Assembly (NCBI GenBank): GCA_032622095.1
Contig: CP136068.1
Span: 130,953,989 to 131,017,988 of the forward strand
Length of the DNA stretch: 64,000 nt
Source: Siphonodentalium dalli
Lineage: Eukaryota > Mollusca > Scaphopoda > Gadilida > Siphonodentaliidae
Direction: 5' to 3'
Positions within the stretch are counted from its first letter, which is position 1; the number at the start of each line of letters is the position of its first letter. A program made the position numbers and the translations under genes. The notes under the pieces are model-generated. The model was not told the origin of the DNA and did not search any database. It saw nothing but the letters and a program-made list of their open reading frames with translations. Positions 22,735-33,359 of this stretch are shown piece after piece.

Positions 22735-23250
22735 CGGTCTTACACACATAACCATAGATTCGGACCACACACATAACCATAGCTTCACTCCATTTATGCA
22801 TATACACCCCATCAATGGCCAATACCCCACGCACTCGGCAATTCATACCCACCAGGCTTGAAAATACACCTCACCCATGACAATAACATAGCAAATTTAT
22901 TACCATACAGTCACTCCGTGTATACATATCCACACCCCATTTTGCCAAAGGTCACCTCTGTATACCTATTCGCCACACCCATGGCTATATAGCCTTTGAA
23001 TATATACATATACATCACCCCATAACCATAGAGTCACTCCAAGTATATATATATATATATATATACAGTCGCCACACCCATGGCCATATAGCCACGCAAG
23101 ATATACATATACACAACACCCATACCCATAGTCATTCCAAGTATATAGATATACACCCCACCAACGGCCATACAACCCTTCTATATACACATCACCCATA
23201 ACAATCAACACCAAATATATTACCATACTATGTGTATAGTCATATATCAG
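22735..23250 (-). repeat. Irregular ~45 bp minisatellite
   Basis: Units of type ataaccatagagtcactcc plus gtatacatatacac. The same sequence family, in both orientations, forms the core of the giant palindrome at 59060-61425. This array reads in the orientation of that element's right half. A (TA)n run lies at 23045-23064. Confidence 0.8.
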
Positions 23251-23384
23251 CAACAGAAAACGATTGGCAGATGTTTAACCAATCCCTTGGCGATAGTAAA
23301 TTACTATGATCGGAATAATAAATTAGAGTGTTGATGTTGAATTATAGATTATAGTGTTATGTACTACTACAGACAGATGTACTT

Positions 23385-23660
23385 GAATGACCTTGATATT
23401 TGTGTATGACCTTGACCTCTAGAGGTAAAATCCCCCGTGTCAAAAGAAAGCCCACCAAGGGTGTCTCCCCATATCAGTGTAAATATAGAGTTACTGCATT
23501 AAACTTTCTATTGTAGTAGACCATTATAAGCATATTTTTATAATGGCCAAAAACACCCTTCGTTGCCATGGAAACACAAATTTTGCACATTAAGCTGCAC
23601 TGCCACCGTGCGCCCCTGTAGATAAATTTCAGATTATAAGCTTTGAAAAAAATGTTGATA
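23385..23660 (-). repeat. Dispersed repeat R-GGTCA, copy 2 (inverted)
   Basis: Reverse complement of the 17190-17465 family: gaccttgacctctagagg, cgttgccatggaaacac and ctgccaccgtgcgcccctg match their counterparts in order. No coding sequence. Confidence 0.75.
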
Positions 23661-23707
23661 GAATAGTACCATTCTCGGTCCTAATCGGGACTAATATAGT
23701 GACCTAC

Positions 23708-23838
23708 CTTTTCTGAAACATTTTGTGTTCTGGAACGCAAGAGGAATATGACAACTGATATTATCGCAACACAGAGAATAATTTTGATTATGTGGCCATA
23801 CTTTTTTCTCATAAAAGCCATTCTCTGGGCAAATAGAT
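23708..23838 (-). CDS. First coding exon of a putative type II membrane protein
   Basis: On the minus strand an acceptor (ctttttataatttcag) precedes the exon at 23838. The ATG at 23821-23819 has an A at -3 and a G at +4. The donor is GAAAAG|GTAGGT at 23708. The 38 encoded residues start MAFMRKKYGHIIK, followed by the hydrophobic stretch IILCVAIISVVIFLL and then RSRTQNVSEK. Basic residues before a single membrane segment indicate a signal anchor with the C-terminus in the lumen, as in Golgi glycosyltransferases and some FkbM/METTL24-like methyltransferases. The exon ends in phase 0, matching the exon at 12560-12214 downstream. Which enzyme it belongs to cannot be read here. Confidence 0.55.
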
Positions 23839-23839
23839 C

Positions 23840-24336
23840 TGAAATTATAAAAAGCATACAATTGTTCAAGAACAGTTTATACCGTACATTATTGCTGACA
23901 TTAAAGGGGAAAAGAAACCTTCAACACATCAGGTCGTTGATACATTTAGGGGGTGTTTATACATTAGCCGGATAAGATCTTATTCGCGTTAGCCGGTAAC
24001 GATAACAATAGAGTGTTTATACTTCGCTCGGTAAGAATTTCAGCTATCCGCATATGCAGCTATTCGGTTTTCATTTTCTGGATTATTCAATACAAGCAAC
24101 TTGTTGACGTATAAATTCTAATTCGCTCTGCATTTAAGTTAGATCTTTATCTGCTGTCATGCCGTGGTGGATGATTGACTTTCAACAATTAACTCGAGCA
24201 ATAGTGTGGTGTTAGCACTGATAGACCAGTCCGCTTTTCGCTGTGTATATGGGTCAGTGTGTCAGTTTGATTGTCTCTAATCAGCCGTCCTTCGGTGGTC
24301 ACGCACCTTGATTATAAGCTATTATTATATATACTA
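23840..24336. other. No gene identified
   Basis: Upstream of the signal-anchor exon on its strand; would be intron or 5' region. Contains two related short stretches (gggtgtttatacattagccgg, gagtgtttatacttcgctcgg). Ends at the Helitron array's host flank atatacta. Confidence 0.4.
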
Positions 24337-24337
24337 A

Positions 24338-24510
24338 CTAGCCGATGAGCCCGACGTTGTCCGGGCTATTCAAAAACCAAATTTCAAGTCGATAGCTCTA
24401 CCCAGCCCGACGTTGTCCCGATCGGTCGAGAATCGTTGATTTGTATAAATGACAGACAAACAGACAAACAGACAGACAGACAGACAGAGGTCTTCAAAAT
24501 ATATATGAGA
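24338..24510 (-). mobile_element. Helitron array unit 1 (minimal)
   Basis: The shortest unit, 173 bp: 3' hairpin, CTAG and 5' microsatellite tail are present but the ~120 bp modules are almost entirely deleted. It lies at the array's 3' edge, next to host ttagtatata on the minus strand. Confidence 0.85.
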
Positions 24511-25072
24511 CTAGCCGATGAGCCCGACGTTGTCCGGGCTATTCAAAAACCAAATTTCAAGTCGATAGTTCTACCCGTTTCCGAGATCTGGTCTGCGCAT
24601 GCGCGAAGCGGGTGTCGCACGGGCTCGGCGACCCGATAAAATTCGTATCCGGGGCAAGATACATTCACATAGCAAATTTCAAGTCGATAGCTCCACCCGT
24701 TTCCGAGATCTGGTCTGCGCATGCGCGAAGCAAGATACATTCACATACCAAATTTCAAGTCGATAGCTCCACCCGTTTCCGAGATCTCGTCTGCGCATGC
24801 GCGAAGGTGGCGTCGCACGGGCTCGTCGACCCGATAAAATTCGTATCAGGGGCAAGATACATTCACATAGCAAATTTCAAGTCGATAGCTCCACCCGTTT
24901 CCGAGATCTCGTCTGCGCATGCGCGAAGCGGGCGCCGCACGGGCTCGCCAATACGACAACGTCCACCGCCAGGTCAAACTACACACACGTACCAAGTTTC
25001 GTCCCGATCGGTCGAGAATCGTAGATCGGGACGTACCACGAACCAAGTTTCGTCTTCAAAATATATATGAGA
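24511..25072 (-). mobile_element. Helitron array unit 2
   Basis: Contains four module copies, one shortened. Its 5' tail lacks the (CTGT)n tract: the sequence goes from gatcgggacgtaccacgaac directly to the terminal cttcaaaatatatatgaga (plus-strand reading). Confidence 0.85.
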
Positions 25073-25634
25073 CTAGCCGATGAGCCCGACGTTGTCCGGG
25101 CTTTTCAAAAACCAAATTTCAAGTCGATAGCCCTACCCAGCCAGACGTTGTCCGGGCTATTCAAAAACAAAATTTCAAGTCGATAGCTCTAATCGTTTCC
25201 GAGATCTGGTCTGCGCATGCGCGAAGCTGGCGTCGCACGGGCTCGGCGACCCGATAAAATTCGTATCCGGGACAAGATACATTCACATACCAAATTTCAT
25301 GTCGATAGCTCCACCCGTTTCCGAGATCTCGTCTGCGCATGCGCGAAGCTGGCGTCGCACGGGCTCGACGACCAGATAAAATTCGTATCCGGGGCAAGAT
25401 ACATTCACATAGCAAATTTCAAGTCGATAGCTCCACCCGTTTCCGAAATCTCGTCTGCGCATGCGCTGCACGTGCGTCGCACGGGCTCGCCAATACGACT
25501 GCGACGACCGCCTGTTCAAACTACACACACGTACCAAGTTTCGTCCCGATCGGTCGAGAATCGTAGATTTGTATAAATGACAGACAAACAGACAAACAGA
25601 CAGACAGACAGAGGTCTTCAACATATATATGAGA
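25073..25634 (-). mobile_element. Helitron array unit 3
   Basis: Carries a duplicated 3' region: cgacgttgtccgggct occurs twice (25089 and 25143), so the terminal hairpin is present in two copies, only the outer one followed by CTAG. Confidence 0.85.
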
Positions 25635-25962
25635 CTAGCCGATGAGCCCGACGTTGTCCGGGCTATTCAAAAACCAAATTTCAAGTCAATAGTTCTACCC
25701 GTTTCCGAGATCTGGTCTGCGCATGCGCGAAGGTGGCGTCGCACGGGCTCGGCGACCCGATAAAATTCGTATCCGGGGCAAGATACATTCACATAGCAAA
25801 TTTCAAGTCGATAGATCCATCCGTTTCCGAGATCTCGTCTGCGCATGCGCGAACCGGGCGCCGCACGGGCTCGCCAATACGACAACGTCCACCGCCAGGT
25901 CAAACTACACGCACGTACCAAGTTTCGTCCCGATCGGTCGAGAATCGTAGATTTGTATAAAT

Positions 25963-25996
<34 letters not shown>

Positions 25997-26018
25997 GGTC
26001 TTCATAATATATATGAGA
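25635..26018 (-). mobile_element. Helitron array unit 4
   Basis: A short unit with two modules, full 3' hairpin and full 5' microsatellite tail (gacagacaaacagacagaca on the plus strand). Confidence 0.85.
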
Positions 26019-26689
26019 CTAGCCGATGAGCCCGACGTTGGCCGGGCTATTCAAAAACCAAATTTCAAGTCGATAGTTCTACCCGTTTCCGAGATCTGGT
26101 CTGCGCATGCGCGAAGCTGGTGTCGAACGGACTCAGCGACCCGATACAATTCGTATCCGGGGCAAGATACATTCACAAACCAAATTTCAAGTCGATAGCT
26201 CCACCCGTTTCCGAGATCTGGTCTGCGCATGCGCGAAGTTGACGTGGCACGGGCTCGGCGACCGACAAAATTCGTATCCGGGGCAAGATACATTCACATA
26301 CCAAATCTCAAGTCGATAGCTCCACCCGTTTCCGAGATCTCGTCTGCGCATGCGCGAAGCTGGCACAAAGCTGGCGTCGCACGGGCTCGGCGACCCGATA
26401 AAATTCGTATCCAGTCTGCGCACGGGCTCGGCGACCCGATAAAATTTGTATCCGGGGCAAGATACATTCACATACCATATTTCAAGTCGATAGCTCCACC
26501 CGTTTCCGAGATCTCGTCTGCGCATGCGCGATGCGGGCGCCGCACGGGCTCGCCAATACGACAACGTCCACCGCCAGGTCAAACTACACACACGTACCAA
26601 GTATCGTCCCGATCGGTCGAGAATCGTAGATTTGTACAAATGACAGACAAACAGACAGACAGACAGAGGTCTTCAAAATATATATGAGA
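26019..26689 (-). mobile_element. Helitron array unit 5
   Basis: Four to five modules, including a rearranged one around 26360-26450 where gctggcacaaagctggcgtc and a partial ccagtctgcgcacgggctcg copy indicate unequal exchange inside the module. Confidence 0.85.
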
Positions 26690-27858
26690 CTAGCCGATGA
26701 GCCCGACGTTGTCCGGGCTTTTCAAAAACCAAATTTCAAGTCGATAGTTCTACCCGTTTCCGAGATCTGGTATGCGCATGCGCGAAGCTGGTGTCGAACG
26801 GGATCGGCGACCCGATAAAATTCGTATCCGGGGCAAGATACATTCACATACCAAATTTAAAGTCGATAGCTCCACCCGTTTCCGATATCTGGTCTGCGCA
26901 TGCGCGAAGTTGGCGTGGCACGGGCTCGGCGACCCGATAAAATTCGTATCCGTTGGCAAGATACATTCACATACCAAATCTCAAGTCGATAGCTCCACCC
27001 GTTTCCGAGATTTGGTCTGCGCATGCGCGAAGCTGGCGTCGCACGGGCGCGGCGACCCGATAAAATTCGTATCCGGGGCAAGATACATTCACATAGCAAA
27101 TTTCATATCGATAGCTCCTCCAGTTTCCGAGATCTCGTCTGCGCATGCGCGAAGCTGGCACGAAGCTGGCGTCGCACGGGCTCGTCGACCCGATAAAATT
27201 CGTATCCAGTCTGCGCACGGGCTCGGCGACCCGATAAAATTTGTATCCGGGGCAAGATACATTCACATACCATATTTCAAGTCGTTAGCTCCACCCGTTG
27301 CCGAGATCTGGTCTGCGCATGCGCGAATCTGGCGTCGCACGGGCTCGGCGACCCGATAGAATTCGTATCCGGGGCAAGATACATTCACATACCAAATTTC
27401 AAGTCGGTAGCTCCACCCGTTTCCGAGATCTCGCCTGCGCATGCGCGAAGCTGTTGTCGCACGGGCTCGGCGACCCGATAAAATTCGTATCCGGGGCAAG
27501 ATACATTCACATAGAAAATTTCAAGTCGATAGCTCAACCTGTTTCCGAGATTTGGTCTGCGCATGCGCGAAGCTTGCGTCGCACGGGCTCGGCGACCCGA
27601 TAAAATTCGTATCCGGGGCAAGATACATTCACATATAAAATTTCAAGTCGATAGCTCCACCCGTTTCCGAGATCTCGTCTGCGCATGCGCGATGCGGGCG
27701 CCGCACGGGCTCGCCAATACGACAACGTCCACCGCCAGGTCAAACTACACACACGTACCAAGTTTCGTCCCGATCAGTCGAGAATCGTAGATTTGTATAA
27801 ATGACAGACAAACAGACAAACAGACAGACAGACAGAGATCTTCAAAATAAATATGAGA
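26690..27858 (-). mobile_element. Helitron array unit 6 (longest)
   Basis: 1,169 bp with about eight modules. It repeats the same rearranged module junction as units 5 and 10 (gctggcacgaagctggcgtc, 27154-27173), so that variant has spread between units. Confidence 0.85.
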
Positions 27859-28482
27859 CTAGCCGATGAGCCCGACGTTGTCCGGGCTATTCAAAAACCA
27901 AATTTCAAGTCGATAGTTCTACCCGTTTCCGAGATCTGGTCTGCGCATGCCCGAAGCTGGTGTCACACGGGCTCGGCGACCCGATAAAATTCGTATCCGG
28001 CGCAAGATACATTCACATAGCAAATTTCAAGTCGATAGCTCCACCAGTTTCCGAGATCTGGTCTGCGCATGCGCGAAGTTGGCGTGGCACGGGCTCGGCG
28101 ACCCGATAAAATTCGTATCCGGGGCAAGATACATTCACATACCAAATTTCACGTCGATAGCTCCACCCGTTTCCGAGATTTGGTCTGCGCATGCGCGAAG
28201 CTTGCGTCGCAAGGGCTCGGCGACCCGATAATATTCGTATCCGGGACAAGATACATTCACATAGCAAATTTCAAGTCGATAGCTCCACCCATTTCCGAGG
28301 TCTCGTCTGCGCATGCGCGAAGCGGGCACCGCACGGGCTCGCCAATACGACAACGTCCACCGCCAGGTCAAACTACACACACGTACCAAGTTTCGTCCCG
28401 ATCGGTCGAGAATCGTAGATTTGTATAAATGACAGACGAACAGACAGACAGACAGACAGAGGTCTTCAAAATATATATGAGA
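27859..28482 (-). mobile_element. Helitron array unit 7
   Basis: Four modules, full hairpin end (CTAG at 27859) and full 5' tail ending at 28482. Confidence 0.85.
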
Positions 28483-29193
28483 CTAGCCGATGAGCCCGAC
28501 GTTGTCCGGGCTATTCAAAAACAAATTTCAAGTCGATAGCTCTACCCGTTTCCGAGATCTGGTCTGCACGTGCGCGAAGCTGGCGTCGCACGGGCTCGGC
28601 GACCCGATAAAATTCGTATCCGGGGCAAGATACATTCACATAGCAAATTTCAAGTCGATAGCTCCACCCGTTTCCGAGATCTCGTCTGCGCATGCGCTGC
28701 ACGGGCGCCGCACGGGCTCGCCAATACGACAACGTTCACCGCCTGGTCAAACTATACACACGTACCAAGTTTCGTCCCGATCGGTCGAGAATCGTAGATT
28801 TGTATAAATGACAGACAGACAGACAAACAAACAAACAAACAAACAAACAGAGGTCTTCAAAATATATACGTTAGAGCAAATTTCCAAGATCTCGTCTGCG
28901 CATGCGCGAAGCTGGCGTCGCACGGGCTCGACGACCCGATAAAATTCGTATCCGGGGCAAGATACATTCACATAGCAAATTTCAAGTCGATAGCTCCACC
29001 CGTTTCCGAGATCTCGTCTGCGCATGCGCTGCACGGGCGCCGCACGGGCTCGCCAATACGACAACGTTCACCGCCTGGTCAAACTATACACACGTACCAA
29101 GTTTCGTCCCGATCGGTCGAGAATCGTAGATTTGTATAAATGACAGACAGACAGACAAACAAACAAACAGAGGTCTTCAAAATATATATGAGA
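28483..29193 (-). mobile_element. Helitron array unit 8, with an embedded hairpin-less unit
   Basis: A complete 5' tail ends at ~28868 (ggtcttcaaaatatata). The next sequence starts inside a module (ttagagcaaatttccaag) with no CTAG hairpin, and a second complete 5' tail ends at 29193. So two 5' ends share one 3' end; the middle unit lost its 3' terminus. Confidence 0.8.
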
Positions 29194-29730
29194 CTAGCCG
29201 ATGAGCCCGACGTTGTCCAGGCTATTCAAAAACCGACGAAATTTGTATCCGGGGCAAGATACATTGACATAGCAAATTTCAAGTCGATAGCTCCACCCGT
29301 TTCCGAGATCTGGTCTGCGCATGCGCGAAGCTGGCGTCGCACGGGCTCGGCGACCCGATAAAATTCTTATCCGGGGCAAGATACATTCACATACCAAATT
29401 TCAAGTCGATAGCTCCACCCGTTTCCGAGATCTCGTCTGCGCATGCGCGAAGCTGACGTCGCACGGGCTCGGTGACCCGATAAAATTCGTATCCGGGGCA
29501 AGATACATTCACATACCAAATTTCAAGTCGATAGCTCCACCCGTTTCCGAGATCTCGTCTGCGCATGCGCGAAGCGGGCGCCGCACGGGCTCGCCAATAC
29601 GACAACGTTCACCGCCTGGTCAAACTACACTCACGTACCAAGTTTCGTCCCGATCGGTCGAGAATCGTAGATTTGTATTAATGACAGACAAACAGACAGA
29701 CAGACAGAGGTCTTCAAAATATATATGAGA
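29194..29730 (-). mobile_element. Helitron array unit 9
   Basis: Starts with the hairpin end (CTAG at 29194), in which a base change gives ttgtccaggct. It has about three modules and a full 5' tail. Confidence 0.85.
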
Positions 29731-30517
29731 CTAGCCGATGAGCCCGACGTTGGCCGGGCTATTCAAAAACCAAATTTCAAGTCGATAAAATTCGTATCCG
29801 GGGCAAGATACATTCACATACCAAATTTCAAGTCGATAGCTCCACCCGATTCCGAGATTTGGTCTGCGCATGCGCGAAGCTGGCGTCGCACGGGCTCGGC
29901 GACCCGATAAAATTCGTATCCGGGGCAAGATACATTCACATAGCAAATTTCATATCGATAGCTCCACCCGTTTCCGAGATCTCGTCTGCGCATGCGCGAA
30001 GCTGGCACGAAGCTGGCGTCGCACGGGCTCGGCGACCCGATAAAATTCGTATCCGGTCTGCGCACGGGCTCGGCGACCCGATAAAATTTGTATGCGGGGC
30101 AAGATACATTCACATACCATATTTCAAGTCGATAGCTCCACCCGTTTCCGAAGCTGGCGTCGCACGGTCAATTTGGTAGCTCCACCCGTTTCCGAGATCT
30201 CGCCTGCGCATGCGCGAAGCTGGTGTCGCACGGGCTCGGCGACCCGATAAAATTCGTATCCGGGGCAAGATACATTCACATAGCAAATTTCAAGTCGATA
30301 TCTCCACCCGTTTCCGAGATCTCGTCTGCGCATGCGCGAAGCGGGTGCCGCACGGGCTCGCCAATACGACAACGTCCACCGCCTGGTCAAACTACACACA
30401 CGCACCAAGTTTCGTCCCGATCGGTCGAGAATCGTAGATTTGTATTAATGACAAACATACAGACAAACATACAGACAAACATACAGACAGACAGAGGTCT
30501 TCAAAATATATATGAGA
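29731..30517 (-). mobile_element. Helitron array unit 10 (5' edge)
   Basis: Five or so modules including the shared rearranged junction (30001-30070). Its TC start at 30517 abuts host T at 30518, so it carries the array's outer 5' terminus. The tail microsatellite is an (acagacaaacat) variant. Confidence 0.85.
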
Positions 30518-30519
30518 TA

Positions 30520-30925
30520 TTGATGATGGTACACGCACTCTGCATGTGTACGGTACATTTGTTGCGTATTCGGGGGAATTAATTGTGCATGTTCATGTAC
30601 ATGTATGATCATATATATGGAAGAATTGGGATTGCACGTCGTTTCAATGGATTCAAACGAAATGGACAATTAGTTCAATAATCTGAGCGCGTCGTGGACA
30701 TATATATATTAACGGGTCTAGATGGCCTGATTTGGAGGCGTGTGACTGTTCATCGTTGGTATTTCCAGCTGCACCAAATCTTGAACCATACCAAACTCAC
30801 AAGTTCGCGTAAATCCATTTACAAACCACCTTGGCTTAAATCTAACTTTCCACTAACAGTAATCCTCTAGGACGTCCGTATTGAGCGATTTCCTTTAGAT
30901 CTGAAACTATGTCTAAACCTGGACA
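30520..30925. other. No gene identified
   Basis: Single-copy-looking sequence to the right of the Helitron array. A short palindromic catgttcatgtacatgtatg run near 30590 is the only structure. Confidence 0.35.
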
Positions 30926-30929
30926 TTCC

Positions 30930-31140
30930 CCAAATCCTAACATGTGTAGTGGTCCGACGTCAAGCAACTTGAACCCCGATCTGATTCAGTTAAATTAGAT
31001 ACATGTTTGACTGACCACGGGGGCGGGACCAGACATTATATTATCGGACCGACCATGGTTATGGCCCGGTGTGAGAAATGTTTTGAAATGTGAACCCTGA
31101 AAATTGCAAAATACTACCATCCAAACTTTGCCTTAAGATT
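30930..31140 (+). repeat. Third copy of the 18.6-22.6 kb duplication unit, partial
   Basis: Aligns with 20120-20330 and 21730-21910: gtgtagtggtccgacgtcaag, ctgatt-agttaaattag, ccgaccatggttatggcccggtgtgagaaatg and tgaaat-tgaacc. Confidence 0.65.
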
Positions 31141-31409
31141 TCCAATTGTGAAAAAAAAATTGTCGCCGATTGCCACGAAACTACGAAACTTATATATAAT
31201 CATCCCCATGATATAAGGAATATGATGGTGTGGTTTAAATATGTCAAGAGTGGCGCCGTTCAAGTCAGGGATGCACGGAAGGGGAGAGGGGCACCAACAT
31301 TGATAAACTAAGGCATGTTGTCGTAGAAAACGATACGGTGCCATAAGATGGACGGAACAAGCATATACAATTCATCTGTACCATAGCTAAACTAAGTGCG
31401 AAATAAAAT

Positions 31410-31540
31410 CTCTGTAGTTCCACCTGTAGCGATGCTACCAGAATTTGCCTGTAAATAGCATGCAATTATCTCGCAAATATAAATCATACAGGTATTTGAA
31501 GGCAAATTACAGTAGCATCGTTACAAGTGGAACTACATGA
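31410..31540. mobile_element. Small inverted-repeat element
   Basis: tgtagttccacctgtagcga and tgctaccagaatttgcct at the left are inverse to aggcaaattacagtagca and tcgttacaagtggaactaca at the right, around a ~45 bp loop. No coding sequence; MITE-like. Confidence 0.7.
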
Positions 31541-32252
31541 ATTTTACTTCTCATGGCTTTCGATTTGATGAAGATGCATGTTATGTGCATGTTTCCGTTC
31601 ATATTCTGGCACCATGTGGTTTTTTATGACGAAATGCCCACAAAAACATACCGTGCAAACTTTCCAGCGTATGAATATACCCTAACGAGTTCGCCGCATA
31701 GATCGCTCACCGGCTATGTGTAAACGGCACCTTCGATTTGGGCTGTGGTTTAACGATGTCAAAAGTTCGAGTCAGGGGTGCATGCAGGGACACCGAAAGT
31801 GGAGAGGGGCACCACAATTGATAACAAATATGTTTAACGCCGATTTCCACCAAATGATTACATGTTTTTTCTCCGTGATACGAGGAATCTAATCGTGTGG
31901 TTTAAATACGCACAAATTGGTGCCGGTGAGTGAGAGATGGGGGGCACTCAACTTGATACGAATTTGGTTATACTCGCCGATTTCAATAATACTTAATGTT
32001 CTCCATGTTTCGAAGAATCAAATCGTGTGATTTAAAGCCGCCAAATTGATGCCGTTTATGTGAGCGATGGGGGAGCACTATTTGTTAAAATAATTTGTTT
32101 AGTTGACGATTACCATCAAAGTTAAATACATGTATAATCATCCCCATGAATGCCACGATATCAGGAGTCTAATCAACGTGCTTTAAATATGTCAAAAGTG
32201 GCGCCATTCGAGTCATGATTGGGAGGGGAGGGGCACAAAACTGATACAAATA

Positions 32253-32709
32253 TGTGACCCGCCATATCAAATCCAGTCGTAAGTCGGGATTGTTTTTACC
32301 CTGTGCCAATGCATTCTCTTATATATGCGAGTCGACCATAGGTCGCCTCGCATATATAAGAGAATGCATTGGCCTAAAAAAAAATACAATTTTAATAATT
32401 TTTTCTTGTATTCTTTAACAATTTCACCCATACAGAGCCCCAGACAAACATGAGCAGACGACACTCTTCTATATGCTTCTATACAATACATGTGTGTGGC
32501 TCCCTGCAGGGTAATGGATGTTTTTTTATTTTATGTCCTAAAAATTGTAAGAAACATTTATTTTTTTAAAATGATAAAAAATTGTTATGCCAATGCATTC
32601 TCTTATATATGCGAGGCGACCTATGGTCAACTCGCATATATAAGAGAATGCATTGGCACAGGGTAAAAAAAATCCCGACTTACGACTGGATTTGATATGG
32701 CGGGTCACA
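32253..32709. mobile_element. TA-flanked MITE carrying foldback copy 2
   Basis: TGTGACCCGCCATATCAAAT begins the element and its inverse ends it; TA lies on both sides (32251-32252, 32710-32711). The surrounding tandem repeat supplies the empty site: other units read caaaTATGTTTA where this one reads caaaTA-[element]-TATGTTTA. This proves a TA duplication, as made by Tc1/mariner-type transposases. Subterminally it holds the double-hairpin foldback (32299-32663) also found at 1256-1484. Confidence 0.85.
32299..32663. repeat. Double-hairpin foldback, copy 2
   Basis: Begins ccctgtgccaatgcattc and ends gaatgcattggcacaggg, like copy 1. Two ~70 nt hairpins (32304-32373 and 32590-32658) flank ~215 bp of different AT-rich filler. 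In this copy the outer MITE arms run directly into the hairpins. Confidence 0.8.
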
Positions 32710-32940
32710 TATGTTTATCACTAATTTACACCAAATTATACACGTTCACTATACAGTGATGCGAGGAATCAAATCACGTGGGTTAAAACGCCAAGTTTTG
32801 TGCATTTTTGGGTAAGGGGTGCCGAGAGGAGGGGCACGAACATTGACAAGAATGTTTTAGTCGCCGATACCCACTAAATATATATATAGTCATCTCCATA
32901 ATTCGTGCTAAGCAATTTTTAGCGTTAAGATTTTATAATC

Positions 32941-33310
32941 TCGACAAATGGTGACCGAATTAAGTTACTTGAACAATTATATTTTCTCAGTTGGCATATT
33001 TACATGGAGACGTGAATCAGACTCAGTATTGATATAGTGAGCCAGCAAAATCAGGTACACTGAGGAAAGCAGTAAAAGTTTTTTGTATCATTATATTTGG
33101 GAGAGATATATATATATTCTTGCAACATGAGGGACATTGAACCGTTAGATGAGGACACGTGTCTCATATATCATAACAAAATTGAGTCTTTCCTGATCAT
33201 ATTTTCCACAAACAAGATACAATGTTGTCAAGAGAGATGTAAATGTATAAAAGGCCTGTTAACACCATAGTGGTCACAGTGTGCTGTCAAATTTAGTTTC
33301 TTCTGACATT
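32941..33310. other. No gene identified
   Basis: AT-rich interval between the tandem repeats and a LINE fragment. The part nearest 33310 may be that LINE's 3' UTR (it has aataaaa-type signals on the minus strand). Confidence 0.35.
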
Positions 33311-33359
33311 AAATAAAACACAGTCATTATACATAACTTTATACATCTCAATGTAAAAC

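Larger units (their letters stand above)
24338..30517 (-). mobile_element. Head-to-tail array of non-autonomous Helitrons
   Basis: All units read on the minus strand. Each complete unit starts TCTCATATATATTTTGAAGA, followed by a (CTGT)n/(TTTGT)n tract. It ends with hairpin GCCCGGACAACGTCGGGC, seven spacer bases and CTAG. Helitrons are known to start TC, end CTRR after a short hairpin, and insert between A and T without duplication. Here the outer flanks are A (24337) and T (30518), an intact A^T target. Inside, units abut as CTAG|TC with no host base between them. Each unit has a 5' tail, one to eight copies of a ~120 bp module (core tttccgagatctggtctgcg, ttcgtatccggggcaagata) and the 3' hairpin. 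No Rep/helicase is encoded; the open frames are repeat artefacts. Confidence 0.9.
31150..32940 (+). repeat. ~130 bp tandem repeat, about six degenerate copies
   Basis: Units share tcgccgatt-cca, atcatccccatg, gaggaatc-aatc-tgtgg, tttaaata-gtcaaa and gtggcgcc-ttcgagtca, then a gggaggggcac run and tgata-aaatatgt. Copies start near 31160, 31830, 31955, 32083 and 32712, with fragments between. A TA-flanked MITE (32253-32709) splits one copy and an inverted repeat (31410-31540) lies in another. Confidence 0.7.

Noticed and set aside
24338-24400. Possible hammerhead ribozyme: gatgagcccgacgttgtccgggc resembles CUGAUGA plus stem II
   Set aside because: The GAAA core after stem II is absent and CUGAUGA is CCGATGA. 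The same sequence read on the minus strand is fully explained as a Helitron 3' hairpin followed by CTAG.
24338-30517. CRISPR-like repeat array
   Set aside because: Units are long, contain nested modules and Helitron ends, have no unique spacers, and the DNA is animal.
24612-30582. Many 75-195 codon frames on both strands in the 24-30 kb array
   Set aside because: They follow the ~120 bp module and its GC-rich text in several frames at once, with no domain. They are repeat artefacts.
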